This document shows positions 31,761 to 40,856 of a stretch of DNA of 64,000 bases, piece by piece. Source of the stretch: RGIG3009 sp045578425 (GTDB lineage: Bacteria; Bacillota; Clostridia; Oscillospirales; Acutalibacteraceae). Every line of letters begins with the position of its first letter. Within the stretch, counting starts at the first letter, position 1. Below the pieces are notes generated by a model that was not told the origin of the DNA, ran no database searches, and saw only the letters and a program-made list of their open reading frames with translations. The stretch is taken from assembly GCA_045578425.1 (NCBI GenBank), contig JAZNKF010000023.1, forward strand, positions 16,022 to 80,021, in the 5' to 3' direction. The position numbers were made by a program, and so were the translations under genes.

Positions 31761-33080
31761 ATGTCACTGTATGAGAAAATTGTAAACGGACAAGAAAAAC
31801 TTTCTTTGGTAGGCCTTGGTTATGTCGGAATGCCGATTGCGGTTGCTTTTGCCAAAAAGGTGAAGGTTGTAGGGTTTGACCTAAACGCTAAAAAGATTGA
31901 ACTTTATAAAAATGGCATTGACCCAACCAATGAGGTGGGGAATGAAGTTATTAAAAACACAACCGTTGAATTTACCGCCGATGAAACAAAGCTTAAAGAG
32001 GCAAAGTTTCATATCGTTGCCGTTCCCACTCCGGTAAACGATGACCATACGCCTGACCTTACTCCCGTTGAAGGTGCGTCTACCATCGTTGGCCGCAATC
32101 TTACGAAAGGGAGTATTGTCGTTTACGAATCTACGGTTTACCCCGGTGTTACCGAGGATATTTGTATTCCGATTCTCGAAAAGGAATCGGGGCTCAAATG
32201 CGGTGTTGACTTCAAGGTTGGCTATTCTCCCGAAAGAATTAACCCCGGTGATAAGGTTCATAGGCTTGAAACCATTGTTAAAATTGTTTCGGGTATGGAC
32301 GAGGAGTCTTTGGATGAAATTGCAAAGGTTTATGAACTTGTTGTCGAAGCAGGTGTACATAGAGCCGAAAGCATTAAGGTTGCTGAAGCGGCAAAAGTAA
32401 TTGAAAACAGTCAACGAGACATCAATATTGCCTTTATGAACGAGCTTTCCATTATCTTTAACAAAATGGGGATTGATACAAAATCGGTTCTTGAAGCGGC
32501 AGGTACCAAGTGGAACTTCTTAAAATTCTATCCCGGTCTTGTCGGTGGCCACTGTATCGGTGTTGATCCGTATTATCTCACCTATAAAGCAGAGCAACTG
32601 GGATACCACAGTCAAATTATTCTGTCGGGCAGAAGAATCAACGATGATATGGGCAAATACGTTGCCGAAAGTGTTGTTAAAAATCTTATTAAGGCTAATG
32701 TTGCTATTAAAAACGCAAAGGTTGCTATTTTAGGCTTCACCTTCAAAGAAAATTGCCCCGACACAAGAAACACAAAGATTATTGATATCTACAATGAGCT
32801 CAAAGAATACGGCATTACGGCAACCGTAGCCGACCCCGCCGCCGATGCCGAAGAGGCCAAGTGGCTGTATGGCATGGAGTTTGTCGATATAAATACCATT
32901 AGTGACTGCGATGCCATCATTCTTGCCGTTGCCCACGAAGAATTCAAAGGATTAACAAAGGCGGATTTCGAAAAAATGTTCAAAGCGGGGGACAACACTA
33001 CCAAGGTTCTTGCCGACATCAAAGGTTTGCTAAATCGCAAAGAATACGAAGCCGCCGGCTATAATTATTGGAGACTTTAA
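31761..33080 (+). CDS. Nucleotide sugar dehydrogenase, UDP-GlcNAc/UDP-GalNAc type (TviB/WbpA-like)
   Basis: Oxidises C6 of a UDP-sugar to the uronic acid with two NAD+. 439 residues: Rossmann motif LVGLGYVGMPIAVAFA, the middle dimer helix, catalytic C265 in LVGGHCIGVDPYYLT, and a C-terminal UDP-binding domain. The overall pattern (AVPTPVNDDHTPDLTPV, YESTVYPGVTED) is that of the UDP-N-acetylhexosamine group (TviB/VipA) rather than UDP-glucose dehydrogenase. ATG 31761 has AAGGAGTAAG upstream. With the epimerase at 34710 it gives a route to UDP-GalNAcA. Confidence 0.92.
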   Translation: MSLYEKIVNGQEKLSLVGLGYVGMPIAVAFAKKVKVVGFDLNAKKIELYKNGIDPTNEVGNEVIKNTTVEFTADETKLKEAKFHIVAVPTPVNDDHTPDLTPVEGASTIVGRNLTKGSIVVYESTVYPGVTEDICIPILEKESGLKCGVDFKVGYSPERINPGDKVHRLETIVKIVSGMDEESLDEIAKVYELVVEAGVHRAESIKVAEAAKVIENSQRDINIAFMNELSIIFNKMGIDTKSVLEAAGTKWNFLKFYPGLVGGHCIGVDPYYLTYKAEQLGYHSQIILSGRRINDDMGKYVAESVVKNLIKANVAIKNAKVAILGFTFKENCPDTRNTKIIDIYNELKEYGITATVADPAADAEEAKWLYGMEFVDINTISDCDAIILAVAHEEFKGLTKADFEKMFKAGDNTTKVLADIKGLLNRKEYEAAGYNYWRL

Positions 33081-33098
33081 TCTGAAAGAAGGATTTTT

Positions 33099-34697
33099 AT
33101 GAAATCGACTGTTACGGGAAGTGCCGAAAAAATCAAAAAAATTCTTGCCGGAAAACCTCAATATAGAGAGTGCCTTTTTTCAAGAGGTTACCTGATTACA
33201 GAAGACACTTCTGTCAATACCGAAGAGTATCCCTTTTACGGAGAGTGGAACGTTACAGAGATAGGTAAGTATAGAGCAGTTATTCACAAAGATCAAGATA
33301 GCACAGTATATTCTAAAGATGGTATCGATTTTTTAATAATCGGTCATGCCTACAATCCTTTTAATGAGATATACGATGAGAAGATACTTCTTAGTCAAGC
33401 CGCTGATGCCTATTTAAAGAAAAAAGATGATTTTTTTGAGTGCATCAGTGAGTGGACAGGCATTTTTGCTGTTTTTGTATTTGATAAAGAAGTTGTCGGT
33501 GTCCAAGATTGTGCCGGAATAAAAGCACTGTATTATGGGACTATCAATGACAAAGTTAGTTTTACTTCTCACCCTCAAATGGTTGCTGATATATACGGCC
33601 TTAAAATGGATCGGTTTGTAGAAAAACTGGTATCAAATCGCTTTTATAACATCGGTAACCGCTATCTTCCCGGTGATTTGTCTCCTTTTAAAGAGCTTAA
33701 AAGAATCGGCGCTAATGTGTATTTAAGCTTAAAGGATGGTTCTTTTAAGGTGATTCGCTTTTACCCTAACAGACCGCTTGATATTAAAACGACCCAAGAG
33801 GAATACGAAAAAGGAATAGAGCAAGCCTATACGATTCTTCATAAGAATATCGAACTTGCTTCTCAAAAATGGCCCAATGCCGCTATTTCTCTTTCGGGTG
33901 GTACCGACAGTAAAACAACCTTGGCTTGCGCTAACGGACTTTATGACAGGTTTAGCTATTTTAGCTTTCAGTCTAAAGATACAGAGATTACGGATTCTAA
34001 TGCTGCTCGTGAAATATGTAATAAAATCGGTTTAAAACACGATATTTATCCCATACCTGCAGAAAATAGCGAAATAGAAGATTTTGAGGAACTGAAAGCA
34101 ATCATTGTTCACTCGTATGGCTATGTAAGAGGGCTGGCAGAAAGAGAAATCAGAAAACATATCTGCATGTATCGTTGGAATTACTTTGACACAGAAGTTA
34201 AATCTTGGATTTCCGAGGTTGTAAGAGTCTTCTTTGAAAGAAAATACGGTGCAAAATTCCCCCAAAAATTATCGGCCCGTCATTTCAGTATTTTCCAAAC
34301 AAGATATTTCTTATCGCCTATGCTCCTTAGTAAATCGGATAAGATTTATAAAGAGTATATGAAAAAATTTGATTTAGCTGAGCCTAAATTCAATTTTGAA
34401 CATACCGATATGTATTATTGGGAGGTAAGAATGAGCAGTTGGGGTATGATGGTTACCCAATCGCTCGATATCTGTCACAGAATAACTTTCCCGTTTAACA
34501 ATCGGAAACTTATTGAGCTTATGTTGACACTCGACCGTGAAAAAAGAAAAACCGATGTGGCGCATAACGATATTATTAAAATTGCAAATAAGGATATTTA
34601 TGACTCAAACATTCATATTCTTAATAATTACTTCCGTTCAAGAAGAATCATGCTTGAAAACTTGTACTTTAAGTACAGAACTATTTTCAAAAAGTAA
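33099..34697 (+). CDS. Asparagine-synthase-like amidoligase without N-terminal cysteine
   Basis: 532 residues. The PP-loop SLSGGTDSKTTLA (near residue 266) shows an asparagine synthetase-type adenylating domain. The N-terminal domain resembles a class II amidotransferase (FFECISEWTGIFAVFVFDKE and GVQDCAGIKALYYG) but has no Cys-2, the residue that makes ammonia from glutamine, so it may use free ammonia or another amine. Homologues such as Francisella WbtH amidate uronic acid sugars in O-antigens. It lies between the UDP-sugar dehydrogenase and epimerase genes. Likely role: amidation of a uronic acid; unproven. Confidence 0.85.
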   Translation: MKSTVTGSAEKIKKILAGKPQYRECLFSRGYLITEDTSVNTEEYPFYGEWNVTEIGKYRAVIHKDQDSTVYSKDGIDFLIIGHAYNPFNEIYDEKILLSQAADAYLKKKDDFFECISEWTGIFAVFVFDKEVVGVQDCAGIKALYYGTINDKVSFTSHPQMVADIYGLKMDRFVEKLVSNRFYNIGNRYLPGDLSPFKELKRIGANVYLSLKDGSFKVIRFYPNRPLDIKTTQEEYEKGIEQAYTILHKNIELASQKWPNAAISLSGGTDSKTTLACANGLYDRFSYFSFQSKDTEITDSNAAREICNKIGLKHDIYPIPAENSEIEDFEELKAIIVHSYGYVRGLAEREIRKHICMYRWNYFDTEVKSWISEVVRVFFERKYGAKFPQKLSARHFSIFQTRYFLSPMLLSKSDKIYKEYMKKFDLAEPKFNFEHTDMYYWEVRMSSWGMMVTQSLDICHRITFPFNNRKLIELMLTLDREKRKTDVAHNDIIKIANKDIYDSNIHILNNYFRSRRIMLENLYFKYRTIFKK

Positions 34698-34709
34698 GAA
34701 GGTTTAATA

Positions 34710-35684
34710 ATGGGCTTTAAACACTTAAAATTCCCCGAAAATTCAGTTTTCTTAGTTACCGGCGCGGCAGGTTTTATTGGTTCTAATCTTTGCGAAGCGA
34801 TACTCAACTTGGGGTATAAGGTAAAGGCGCTTGATGACCTTTCAACCGGAAAACAAAAGAATGTGGATATGTTCCTTGATAACCCTAACTACACATTCAT
34901 AAAAGGTGACATCAAAGACCTTGATACCTGTATTAAGGCTTGCGAAGGTGTGGATTATGTTCTTAACCAAGCTGCATGGGGAAGTGTTCCTCGTTCTATT
35001 GAAATGCCGCTTTTTTATTGCAAAAACAACATTGAAGGTACCCTTAATATGATGGAGGCGGCGCGTATAAACGGGGTTAAAAAGTTTGTGTATGCTTCCA
35101 GTTCCTCGGTTTACGGCGACGAGCCCAATCTTCCCAAAACAGAGGGGAGAGAAGGAAACCTTCTTTCTCCCTATGCCCTTACCAAGCGTTGCGATGAGGA
35201 ATGGGGCAAGCTCTATACCAAGCTCTATGGTCTGGATACTTACGGTATGCGTTATTTTAACGTTTTTGGTCGCCGTCAAGATCCGGATGGTGCTTATGCC
35301 GCCGTTATCCCTAAATTCTTAAAGCAACTGTTAAACGGCGAAACGCCGACTATCAACGGTGACGGCAAACAAAGCCGTGACTTTACCTATGTAGATAACG
35401 TAATCGAAGCCAATCTTAAAGCTTGTCTCGCTCCCGGCGAAGCCGCGGGTCAAGCCTTCAATATTGCCTATGGCGGCAGAGAATATCTTATTGATATTTA
35501 CTATGGTCTTACCGCTGCTCTGGGACTTAATATCGAACCCAATTTTGGTCCCGACCGCAAAGGTGATATTAAACATTCTAACGCGGATATTAGTAAAGCC
35601 AGAAATCTTTTGGGCTATGACCCGGATTATAGCTTTAAAGACGGCATTAAACTTGCTATTCAGTGGTATAAGGAGAATTTGTAA
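34710..35684 (+). CDS. UDP-N-acetylhexosamine C4-epimerase (WbpP/TviC-like, SDR family)
   Basis: Extended short-chain dehydrogenase that interconverts UDP-GlcNAc(A) and UDP-GalNAc(A). 324 residues: NAD motif VTGAAGFIGSNLCEAI, catalytic Tyr and Lys in SPYALTKRCDEEWGKLYTKL, and the family-typical block AAWGSVPRSIEMPLFYCKNN and GMRYFNVFGRRQDPDGAYAA, characteristic of the WbpP group that prefers N-acetylated sugars. Ribosome site is weak. Stop overlaps the next gene's start (TAATG). Together with the dehydrogenase it predicts a GalNAcA-type residue in the polysaccharide. Confidence 0.92.
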   Translation: MGFKHLKFPENSVFLVTGAAGFIGSNLCEAILNLGYKVKALDDLSTGKQKNVDMFLDNPNYTFIKGDIKDLDTCIKACEGVDYVLNQAAWGSVPRSIEMPLFYCKNNIEGTLNMMEAARINGVKKFVYASSSSVYGDEPNLPKTEGREGNLLSPYALTKRCDEEWGKLYTKLYGLDTYGMRYFNVFGRRQDPDGAYAAVIPKFLKQLLNGETPTINGDGKQSRDFTYVDNVIEANLKACLAPGEAAGQAFNIAYGGREYLIDIYYGLTAALGLNIEPNFGPDRKGDIKHSNADISKARNLLGYDPDYSFKDGIKLAIQWYKENL

Positions 35685-36256
35685 TGACTGTCAGAGGTAG
35701 AGATAAATTTGCAAGAATCAAGCCGTTTTTAAATATGGCAACTTGTATTTATCATATATTCCCATTAAGGATTAGAAAAAAACTTTTTGAGCACCATAGA
35801 AACACTAAGGGGCTCAAGGGGATTGCTTTACGATATGTTTTGTTAAAAACAATTGCTCAAAAAGTAGGGGATAATGTTTCAATCCACCCAGGTTGCTATA
35901 TTTTCTTTCCCGAAAAACTTGAAATAGGAGATAACGTATCAATCCATCCTATGTGTTATATAGACGCTGTAGGTGGACTTTCTATTGGCAACGATGTTTC
36001 GATCGCGCATTCTGTAACAGTTATGACATCCAGCCATCGTTTTGACAGATGCGATATTCCAATAAAAGACCAAGCTTTTGATGTTGCAAAGACCGAAATA
36101 GGTAATGATGTTTGGATTGGAGCAAAAGCAACTATTCTTTGTGGTAATAATATAGGAGGCGGTTCAGTGATTGGCGCTGGCGCTATCGTTACTCATAACA
36201 TTCAGAACAACACTATTAATGTTGGTGCTCCTGCAAGGGCTATAAAGGAGAGATAA
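35684..36256 (+). CDS. Acyltransferase with left-handed beta-helix (hexapeptide repeats)
   Basis: 190 residues. A basic N-terminal segment is followed by about 100 residues of the hexapeptide-repeat pattern (GDNVSIHPGCYI, GDNVSIHPMCYI, GNDVSIAHSVTV, GNDVWIGAKATI, GGGSVIGAGAIVTHNI) ending in the WbbJ/maltose-acetyltransferase type motif GAPARAIK. A catalytic His is expected in TSSHRFD. Likely acetylates a sugar of the polysaccharide; donor and site unknown. It overlaps the upstream epimerase by one base. Confidence 0.9.
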   Translation: MTVRGRDKFARIKPFLNMATCIYHIFPLRIRKKLFEHHRNTKGLKGIALRYVLLKTIAQKVGDNVSIHPGCYIFFPEKLEIGDNVSIHPMCYIDAVGGLSIGNDVSIAHSVTVMTSSHRFDRCDIPIKDQAFDVAKTEIGNDVWIGAKATILCGNNIGGGSVIGAGAIVTHNIQNNTINVGAPARAIKER

Positions 36257-36259
36257 TCA

Positions 36260-37528
36260 ATGCGTGTTCTGGTTATAACGCGAGCACCTTGGCGTAATGA
36301 TAATAATACGGGTAATACATTAACAAATCTTTTTAGCAATATGAAAGATGTGGAGTTTTATAATCTGTATTTTCGTGATCAACTTCCCCAAAATGGTATA
36401 GCAGTTAAAAGTTTTGCGATTTCCGAAATTCAATTGGTGAAAAATCTTTTGAAGAGAACACCCGTGGGTAGAGAAATCAATGAACAGAATATAACGATAT
36501 CAACTGGCGAAAACAATATATATATAGCTGCAAAAAAAATTGGAACAAATTTCCTTCCTTTGTTCAGGGATTTCTTATGGTCTGTTGGACGATGGAAAAG
36601 CGATAACTTAAAAAGATTTCTTGATGAAACAAAGCCTGATGTAATTTTTATGCCGGTTTTTAATTGTTATTATCCGCATAAAGTGTTGCAATTCATAAAA
36701 GTATATACCAACGCAAAGATTATCCTTTTTCACGCAGACGACAACTATACGTTAAAACAGTTTAATTTATCCCCGTTATATTGGCTTTATAGATTCAACC
36801 TTAGAAAATGGGTTAAAAAATCCGTAAAGATTTCAAACATTAACTATACAATTTCCGATATTCAAAAACAAGATTATGAAAAAGCCTTTAACATCCCTTT
36901 TAAAGTTCTTACAAAAGGTGTGGATTTTTCTGTCGGTCCCCCAAAAAACAGTACTTTTAATAAACCTGTTCAACTTGTGTATACGGGAAATATCGGTGTG
37001 AATCGTTGGAAATCACTTGCTGCAATTGCATCCACACTGGAAAAAATTAATGCTGATGGTGAGAAGGCCCAATTAAAAATATACACAGGAACGCCATTGA
37101 CTGATAAAATAAAAAAATCTTTAAATAGAGAGGGTTCATCCCAAATTATGGGATATGTTACTTCAAATGAAATCGCTGAAATTCAGTCAAGTGCTGATCT
37201 TCTTGTGCATGTTGAAGCAATGGATTTAAAAAACAGATTATTAGTTCGACAATCTTTTTCAACAAAAATTGTGGATTATTTAGCCGCCGCCAAACCAATT
37301 CTTGCGTTTGGTCCTAAAGATGTCGCGTCAATTGACCATCTTGTAAAAAACGATTGCGCAATAGTTGCTGACAGTGAAGAAGAACTTTTAGAAAAGTTAA
37401 GTTCTGTGATAGATGATAAAAACAAATTACATAAACTGGCTTTGAAGGCTTTCGAATGTGGCAAAAAATTTCATAACAAAAAAAATATAGACATTATGCT
37501 TAAAAATGATATGGAACAGTTGCTTTAA
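36260..37528 (+). CDS. Glycosyltransferase family 4/1-like (GT-B)
   Basis: 422 residues with two Rossmann-like halves. N-terminus RVLVITRAPWRNDNNTGN; the linker region holds LTKGVDFSVGPP, where GT-B enzymes often bind; the C-terminal domain has VYTGNIGVNRWKSLAAIA (donor-domain start), LLVHVEAMD and STKIVDYLAAAKPILAFGP, similar to GT4 motifs with the catalytic Glu poorly defined. It starts 3 bases after the acyltransferase. Sugar specificity cannot be inferred. Confidence 0.85.
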   Translation: MRVLVITRAPWRNDNNTGNTLTNLFSNMKDVEFYNLYFRDQLPQNGIAVKSFAISEIQLVKNLLKRTPVGREINEQNITISTGENNIYIAAKKIGTNFLPLFRDFLWSVGRWKSDNLKRFLDETKPDVIFMPVFNCYYPHKVLQFIKVYTNAKIILFHADDNYTLKQFNLSPLYWLYRFNLRKWVKKSVKISNINYTISDIQKQDYEKAFNIPFKVLTKGVDFSVGPPKNSTFNKPVQLVYTGNIGVNRWKSLAAIASTLEKINADGEKAQLKIYTGTPLTDKIKKSLNREGSSQIMGYVTSNEIAEIQSSADLLVHVEAMDLKNRLLVRQSFSTKIVDYLAAAKPILAFGPKDVASIDHLVKNDCAIVADSEEELLEKLSSVIDDKNKLHKLALKAFECGKKFHNKKNIDIMLKNDMEQLL

Positions 37529-37546
37529 CCAAAAGGAGTGTAAATT

Positions 37547-38608
37547 TTGACGGTATACCTTATTAATATATTCCTTATTTTGAGTCTGGGGTATGTACTT
37601 CTTTATAAGGATAAAACTGATAAAAAAACGAAAATATACTGCGGTATAGTAGCTGTTCAATGGATTTTGATTTCGGGTTTACGAGATTTGTCGATTGGAG
37701 CTGACACAGAAAACTACTTTTCACGCTTTGAGGCAACGAAAATAATTCCTTGGTCCCAAATATTCAGCAACTTGTGGGGATATCTATTTGAAGGACTTGA
37801 CACCAAGGACCCGGGATATTTCTTGTTTCAAAAAACATTTCAGATATTCTGCGATGATTATCAGATTTATTTACTATTTATTGCCTTTATTTTCACTTCC
37901 TTCATGGCGGTGTGGATTTACAAAAACTCTAGTGAGCCGTGTTTTAGTTTTCTTTTATACTCAGTGCTCTTCTATGCTTTTTACGCACTCACCGGACATC
38001 GTCAAACCATAGCGACAGCGCTTATCGTATTTCTAGGCTATAAATACATAAAAGAAAAAAAACTGTTCAAATTTGCCCTGATAGCGTTTGTGGCGTATAC
38101 CATTCATAAATCATCACTTGTTTTTATTCCGTATTATTTCATAGCAAACATTCCAATTACTTTGCCTTATGTTTTTGTTTCGATCGTTGTTATAGCTGTG
38201 GTAGTAATTAACGGAAAGAGTTTATATGGGGTTGTTGCGGATTTTTTGGGATTTGGAGAAGGAATGATTGACTATGATGTTGGTGGTGCAGAAACCTATG
38301 CAGCCGTTTTAACGATTATGTGTTTGGTTATCTTGGTGTTTTATTACTACTACAAGGACAAAACGGAAAATGCTACCAGAATTTTTAATATAACGTTACT
38401 TACGCTAATGTCCTCTTTGCTCGTTTTCCAAAATCAATCCTTTATGCGTGTTCAGCAATATTACTCCCTGTTCCTATGTTTGTCTTTCCCTGAAGTAATA
38501 AATTCTTTTGATAAGAAGAGCCGTACGTTTGTATATATTTTCACGGTTTCCTTCTTAGTTTTGTATCTCATTAGAAATAATCCTCAATATCTTTTCTTCT
38601 GGCAATAA
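37547..38608 (+). CDS. EpsG-family membrane protein, likely polysaccharide polymerase (Wzy-like)
   Basis: 353 residues with about ten membrane segments. The central cytoplasmic/extracytoplasmic motif TGHRQTIATALIVFLGYKYI matches the EpsG family, the usual polymerase of Firmicute exopolysaccharide loci, which joins repeat units outside the membrane after flipping. Start TTG 37547 has AAAAGGAG upstream. It is the only polymerase-type gene of the locus, and Wzx is at 42823, so a Wzx/Wzy-type pathway is implied. Confidence 0.85.
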   Translation: MTVYLINIFLILSLGYVLLYKDKTDKKTKIYCGIVAVQWILISGLRDLSIGADTENYFSRFEATKIIPWSQIFSNLWGYLFEGLDTKDPGYFLFQKTFQIFCDDYQIYLLFIAFIFTSFMAVWIYKNSSEPCFSFLLYSVLFYAFYALTGHRQTIATALIVFLGYKYIKEKKLFKFALIAFVAYTIHKSSLVFIPYYFIANIPITLPYVFVSIVVIAVVVINGKSLYGVVADFLGFGEGMIDYDVGGAETYAAVLTIMCLVILVFYYYYKDKTENATRIFNITLLTLMSSLLVFQNQSFMRVQQYYSLFLCLSFPEVINSFDKKSRTFVYIFTVSFLVLYLIRNNPQYLFFWQ

Positions 38609-38624
38609 AAAAGGAGTTAATATA

Positions 38625-39890
38625 ATGAAAGTTTTATGGATAGTTAATATGGTTTTTCCGGAAGTTGCCAAGAAACTTAATTTGCAAACAAGCACAAGCG
38701 GCGGATGGCTTTTGGATCTTGCCAAGGGAGTGTCCGAGAGCAGTGATGTTGAGCTTGGGGTGATGACTTATTATTCGGGAAAAGAATTTGTCGATATTGT
38801 TCACAATAATGTAAGATATTTTCTTCTTCCGGGAGGTAGTAAAAGACTTCTTTATAAGAACAAAAAAACGGCATTGGATTGCAAAAAAATCGTTTCTTTG
38901 TTTAACCCGGATATAATCCATATTCATGGCACGGAATATGCTCCGGGTTATGAAATGTTAAAGGTACATCCGGAAATCCCCACCGTATTAACTATTCAAG
39001 GTGTAATTAAAAGAATTGCCGAAGAATATTATGGTGGATTTACTTTTTGGCAAATCATCAAAATGTCCAGGTTTAAAGATATTATAAGAGGGAAAATCCC
39101 CCTTACATATAAAATGCTTTACACAAAAAACGCCAAACGTGAAGTTGAAGTGCTTAAAAAGGTTAAATATGTTACCGGTAGAACAGATTGGGATAAATCT
39201 ACAATGTTGGCGATTAATCCAAACCTTAAATATTTTAGGTGTAATTATAATTTAAGAGACGCTTTTTACAATAGCGAAAAATGGTCTTCAGAAAAGATGA
39301 CGCCACATACTATCATCACTAATGCCGGTCATTCTTCTCTAAAAGGTCTCCACATCGTTATCAAAGCGTTAGCACTTGTTAAAAATAAATATCCTGATGT
39401 TAAGTTGTTTATCCCCGGCGGCGGAAAAGCAGAGAACGGAAGACTCGTTATTCCTTCGAGCTATACTCGGTACCTGTTAAAAATGATAAAAAATTTACAA
39501 CTTGATGAAAACGTTGAATTCGTTGGAAATATTGGGCCGGATAAAGTTGCCGAATATTTGAGAAACAGCAACATTTGTGTGGTTTCGTCAGCTATTGAGG
39601 GTGCCTCTGCAACACTTTGCGAGGCAATGATGGTCGGAACTCCATCAATAAGTTCTTATAGAGGCGGAATGACCGATCTCCTTACCGATAAAGTAAACGG
39701 TTTTACCTATGATTTTCCCGAATATCCCCAACTTGCACTTAGAATAATGGAGTTGTTTGAAAATAACGAACTTGCACAAACTTTTTCTAAACGCACAATA
39801 GAACTTGCAAATATTCGTCATGATAGAGAGCGTAATCCGCAGGAAATGGTAGAAGTTTATGAGGAGGTTTTACACTGTGAAAAAAATTAG
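38625..39890 (+). CDS. Glycosyltransferase family 4 (GT-B)
   Basis: 421 residues. The donor domain has the E-x7-E motif in SSAIEGASATLCEAMMVGTP, then SYRGGMTDLL. The N-terminal part starts KVLWIVNMVFPEVAKKL and contains PDIIHIHGTEYAPGYE, typical GT4 landmarks. Ribosome site AAAAAGGAG upstream of ATG 38625. It is one of three GT-B transferases of the locus plus a GT-A pair; order in the repeat unit is unknown. Confidence 0.9.
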   Translation: MKVLWIVNMVFPEVAKKLNLQTSTSGGWLLDLAKGVSESSDVELGVMTYYSGKEFVDIVHNNVRYFLLPGGSKRLLYKNKKTALDCKKIVSLFNPDIIHIHGTEYAPGYEMLKVHPEIPTVLTIQGVIKRIAEEYYGGFTFWQIIKMSRFKDIIRGKIPLTYKMLYTKNAKREVEVLKKVKYVTGRTDWDKSTMLAINPNLKYFRCNYNLRDAFYNSEKWSSEKMTPHTIITNAGHSSLKGLHIVIKALALVKNKYPDVKLFIPGGGKAENGRLVIPSSYTRYLLKMIKNLQLDENVEFVGNIGPDKVAEYLRNSNICVVSSAIEGASATLCEAMMVGTPSISSYRGGMTDLLTDKVNGFTYDFPEYPQLALRIMELFENNELAQTFSKRTIELANIRHDRERNPQEMVEVYEEVLHCEKN

Positions 39891-40854
39891 TACTGAAAAA
39901 GCATTGTATGATGTCCCTGTCTTATTAATTTTTTTTTCAAGGGTAGATACCTTTAGAAAGGTTTTTGAAAAAATACGTGATATAAAACCGTCAACTTTAT
40001 TTTTGGCATGTGATGGACCCCGAAAAAACAGACCTGATGATATAGACGATATAGAAGCTTGTAAAAAAATTGCAGAAAACATCGATTGGGAATGTACGGT
40101 TTATCGTGATTATGCTGAAACTAATATGGGATGTGGTATGCGTCCTCAAACCGCAATTACCAATGCTTTCAAGCTTGTTGATCGACTAATAGTTTTAGAA
40201 GATGATTGTGTACCACATGATAGTTTCTTTCCGTACATGGCTGAAATGCTTGAAAAATATAAAGATGATACAAGAATCGGATTGATTTCCGGCTTTAATC
40301 ATTTTACCAAGTGGGATTGCGGTGAATACAGTTACTTTTTTACAAAAGTTGGTCCTATGGCAGGGGCTTGGGGAAGCTGGAAAAGAGTTTGGGATGGCTA
40401 CACATACAGTATTTCGGCAATAAAAGAGCCATTAGTTCAGCGTTTGATGCGTGATGAAATCACCTTAAAAAGAGCCAAAAAACAAAAAATTCAACTATGG
40501 TTAAATACATTACAGAATTTAGAAAAAGGTAAGAATATTTCATATTGGGATGTGCAATTTGGATTTCTTAAATTTTATTTTTCCTATCTTTCCATAGTTC
40601 CAAAATTTTCACTAGTCAGTAACATTGGTTTAGGTGAAAATTCAACACATGCATTAAATGCTTCCAACAATATGCCTAGTATATTTTTTGCTGAGGATAA
40701 AAAACTTCAATTCCCTTTAAACCATCCGACGTTTGTTATTTGTGACCACAAATATGATGATATGGTTGATAGTAAATGGGGATTTCCCAATCCTCTGGTT
40801 AAACAATTTGGAAGAATTAGTCGGTTCTTAAAACGAACTTTTGGGAGAGGGTAA
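39877..40854 (+). CDS. GT-A fold nucleotide-diphospho-sugar transferase
   Basis: About 326 residues. N-terminus has VPVLLIFFSRVDTFRKVFE and then the metal-binding D-D region LIVLEDDCVPHDSFFPYMAE, the donor-diphosphate DxD-like site of GT-A enzymes, and LFLACDGPRKNRPDD. It belongs to the general GT2-like superfamily found in capsule loci and is often annotated as sugar transferase. I choose GTG 39877 (GAGGAGG at 39861-39867 is correctly placed) over the ATG at 39859. Start overlaps the preceding gene's end by 14 bases. Confidence 0.82.
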   Translation: MKKISTEKALYDVPVLLIFFSRVDTFRKVFEKIRDIKPSTLFLACDGPRKNRPDDIDDIEACKKIAENIDWECTVYRDYAETNMGCGMRPQTAITNAFKLVDRLIVLEDDCVPHDSFFPYMAEMLEKYKDDTRIGLISGFNHFTKWDCGEYSYFFTKVGPMAGAWGSWKRVWDGYTYSISAIKEPLVQRLMRDEITLKRAKKQKIQLWLNTLQNLEKGKNISYWDVQFGFLKFYFSYLSIVPKFSLVSNIGLGENSTHALNASNNMPSIFFAEDKKLQFPLNHPTFVICDHKYDDMVDSKWGFPNPLVKQFGRISRFLKRTFGRG

Positions 40855-40856
40855 TT

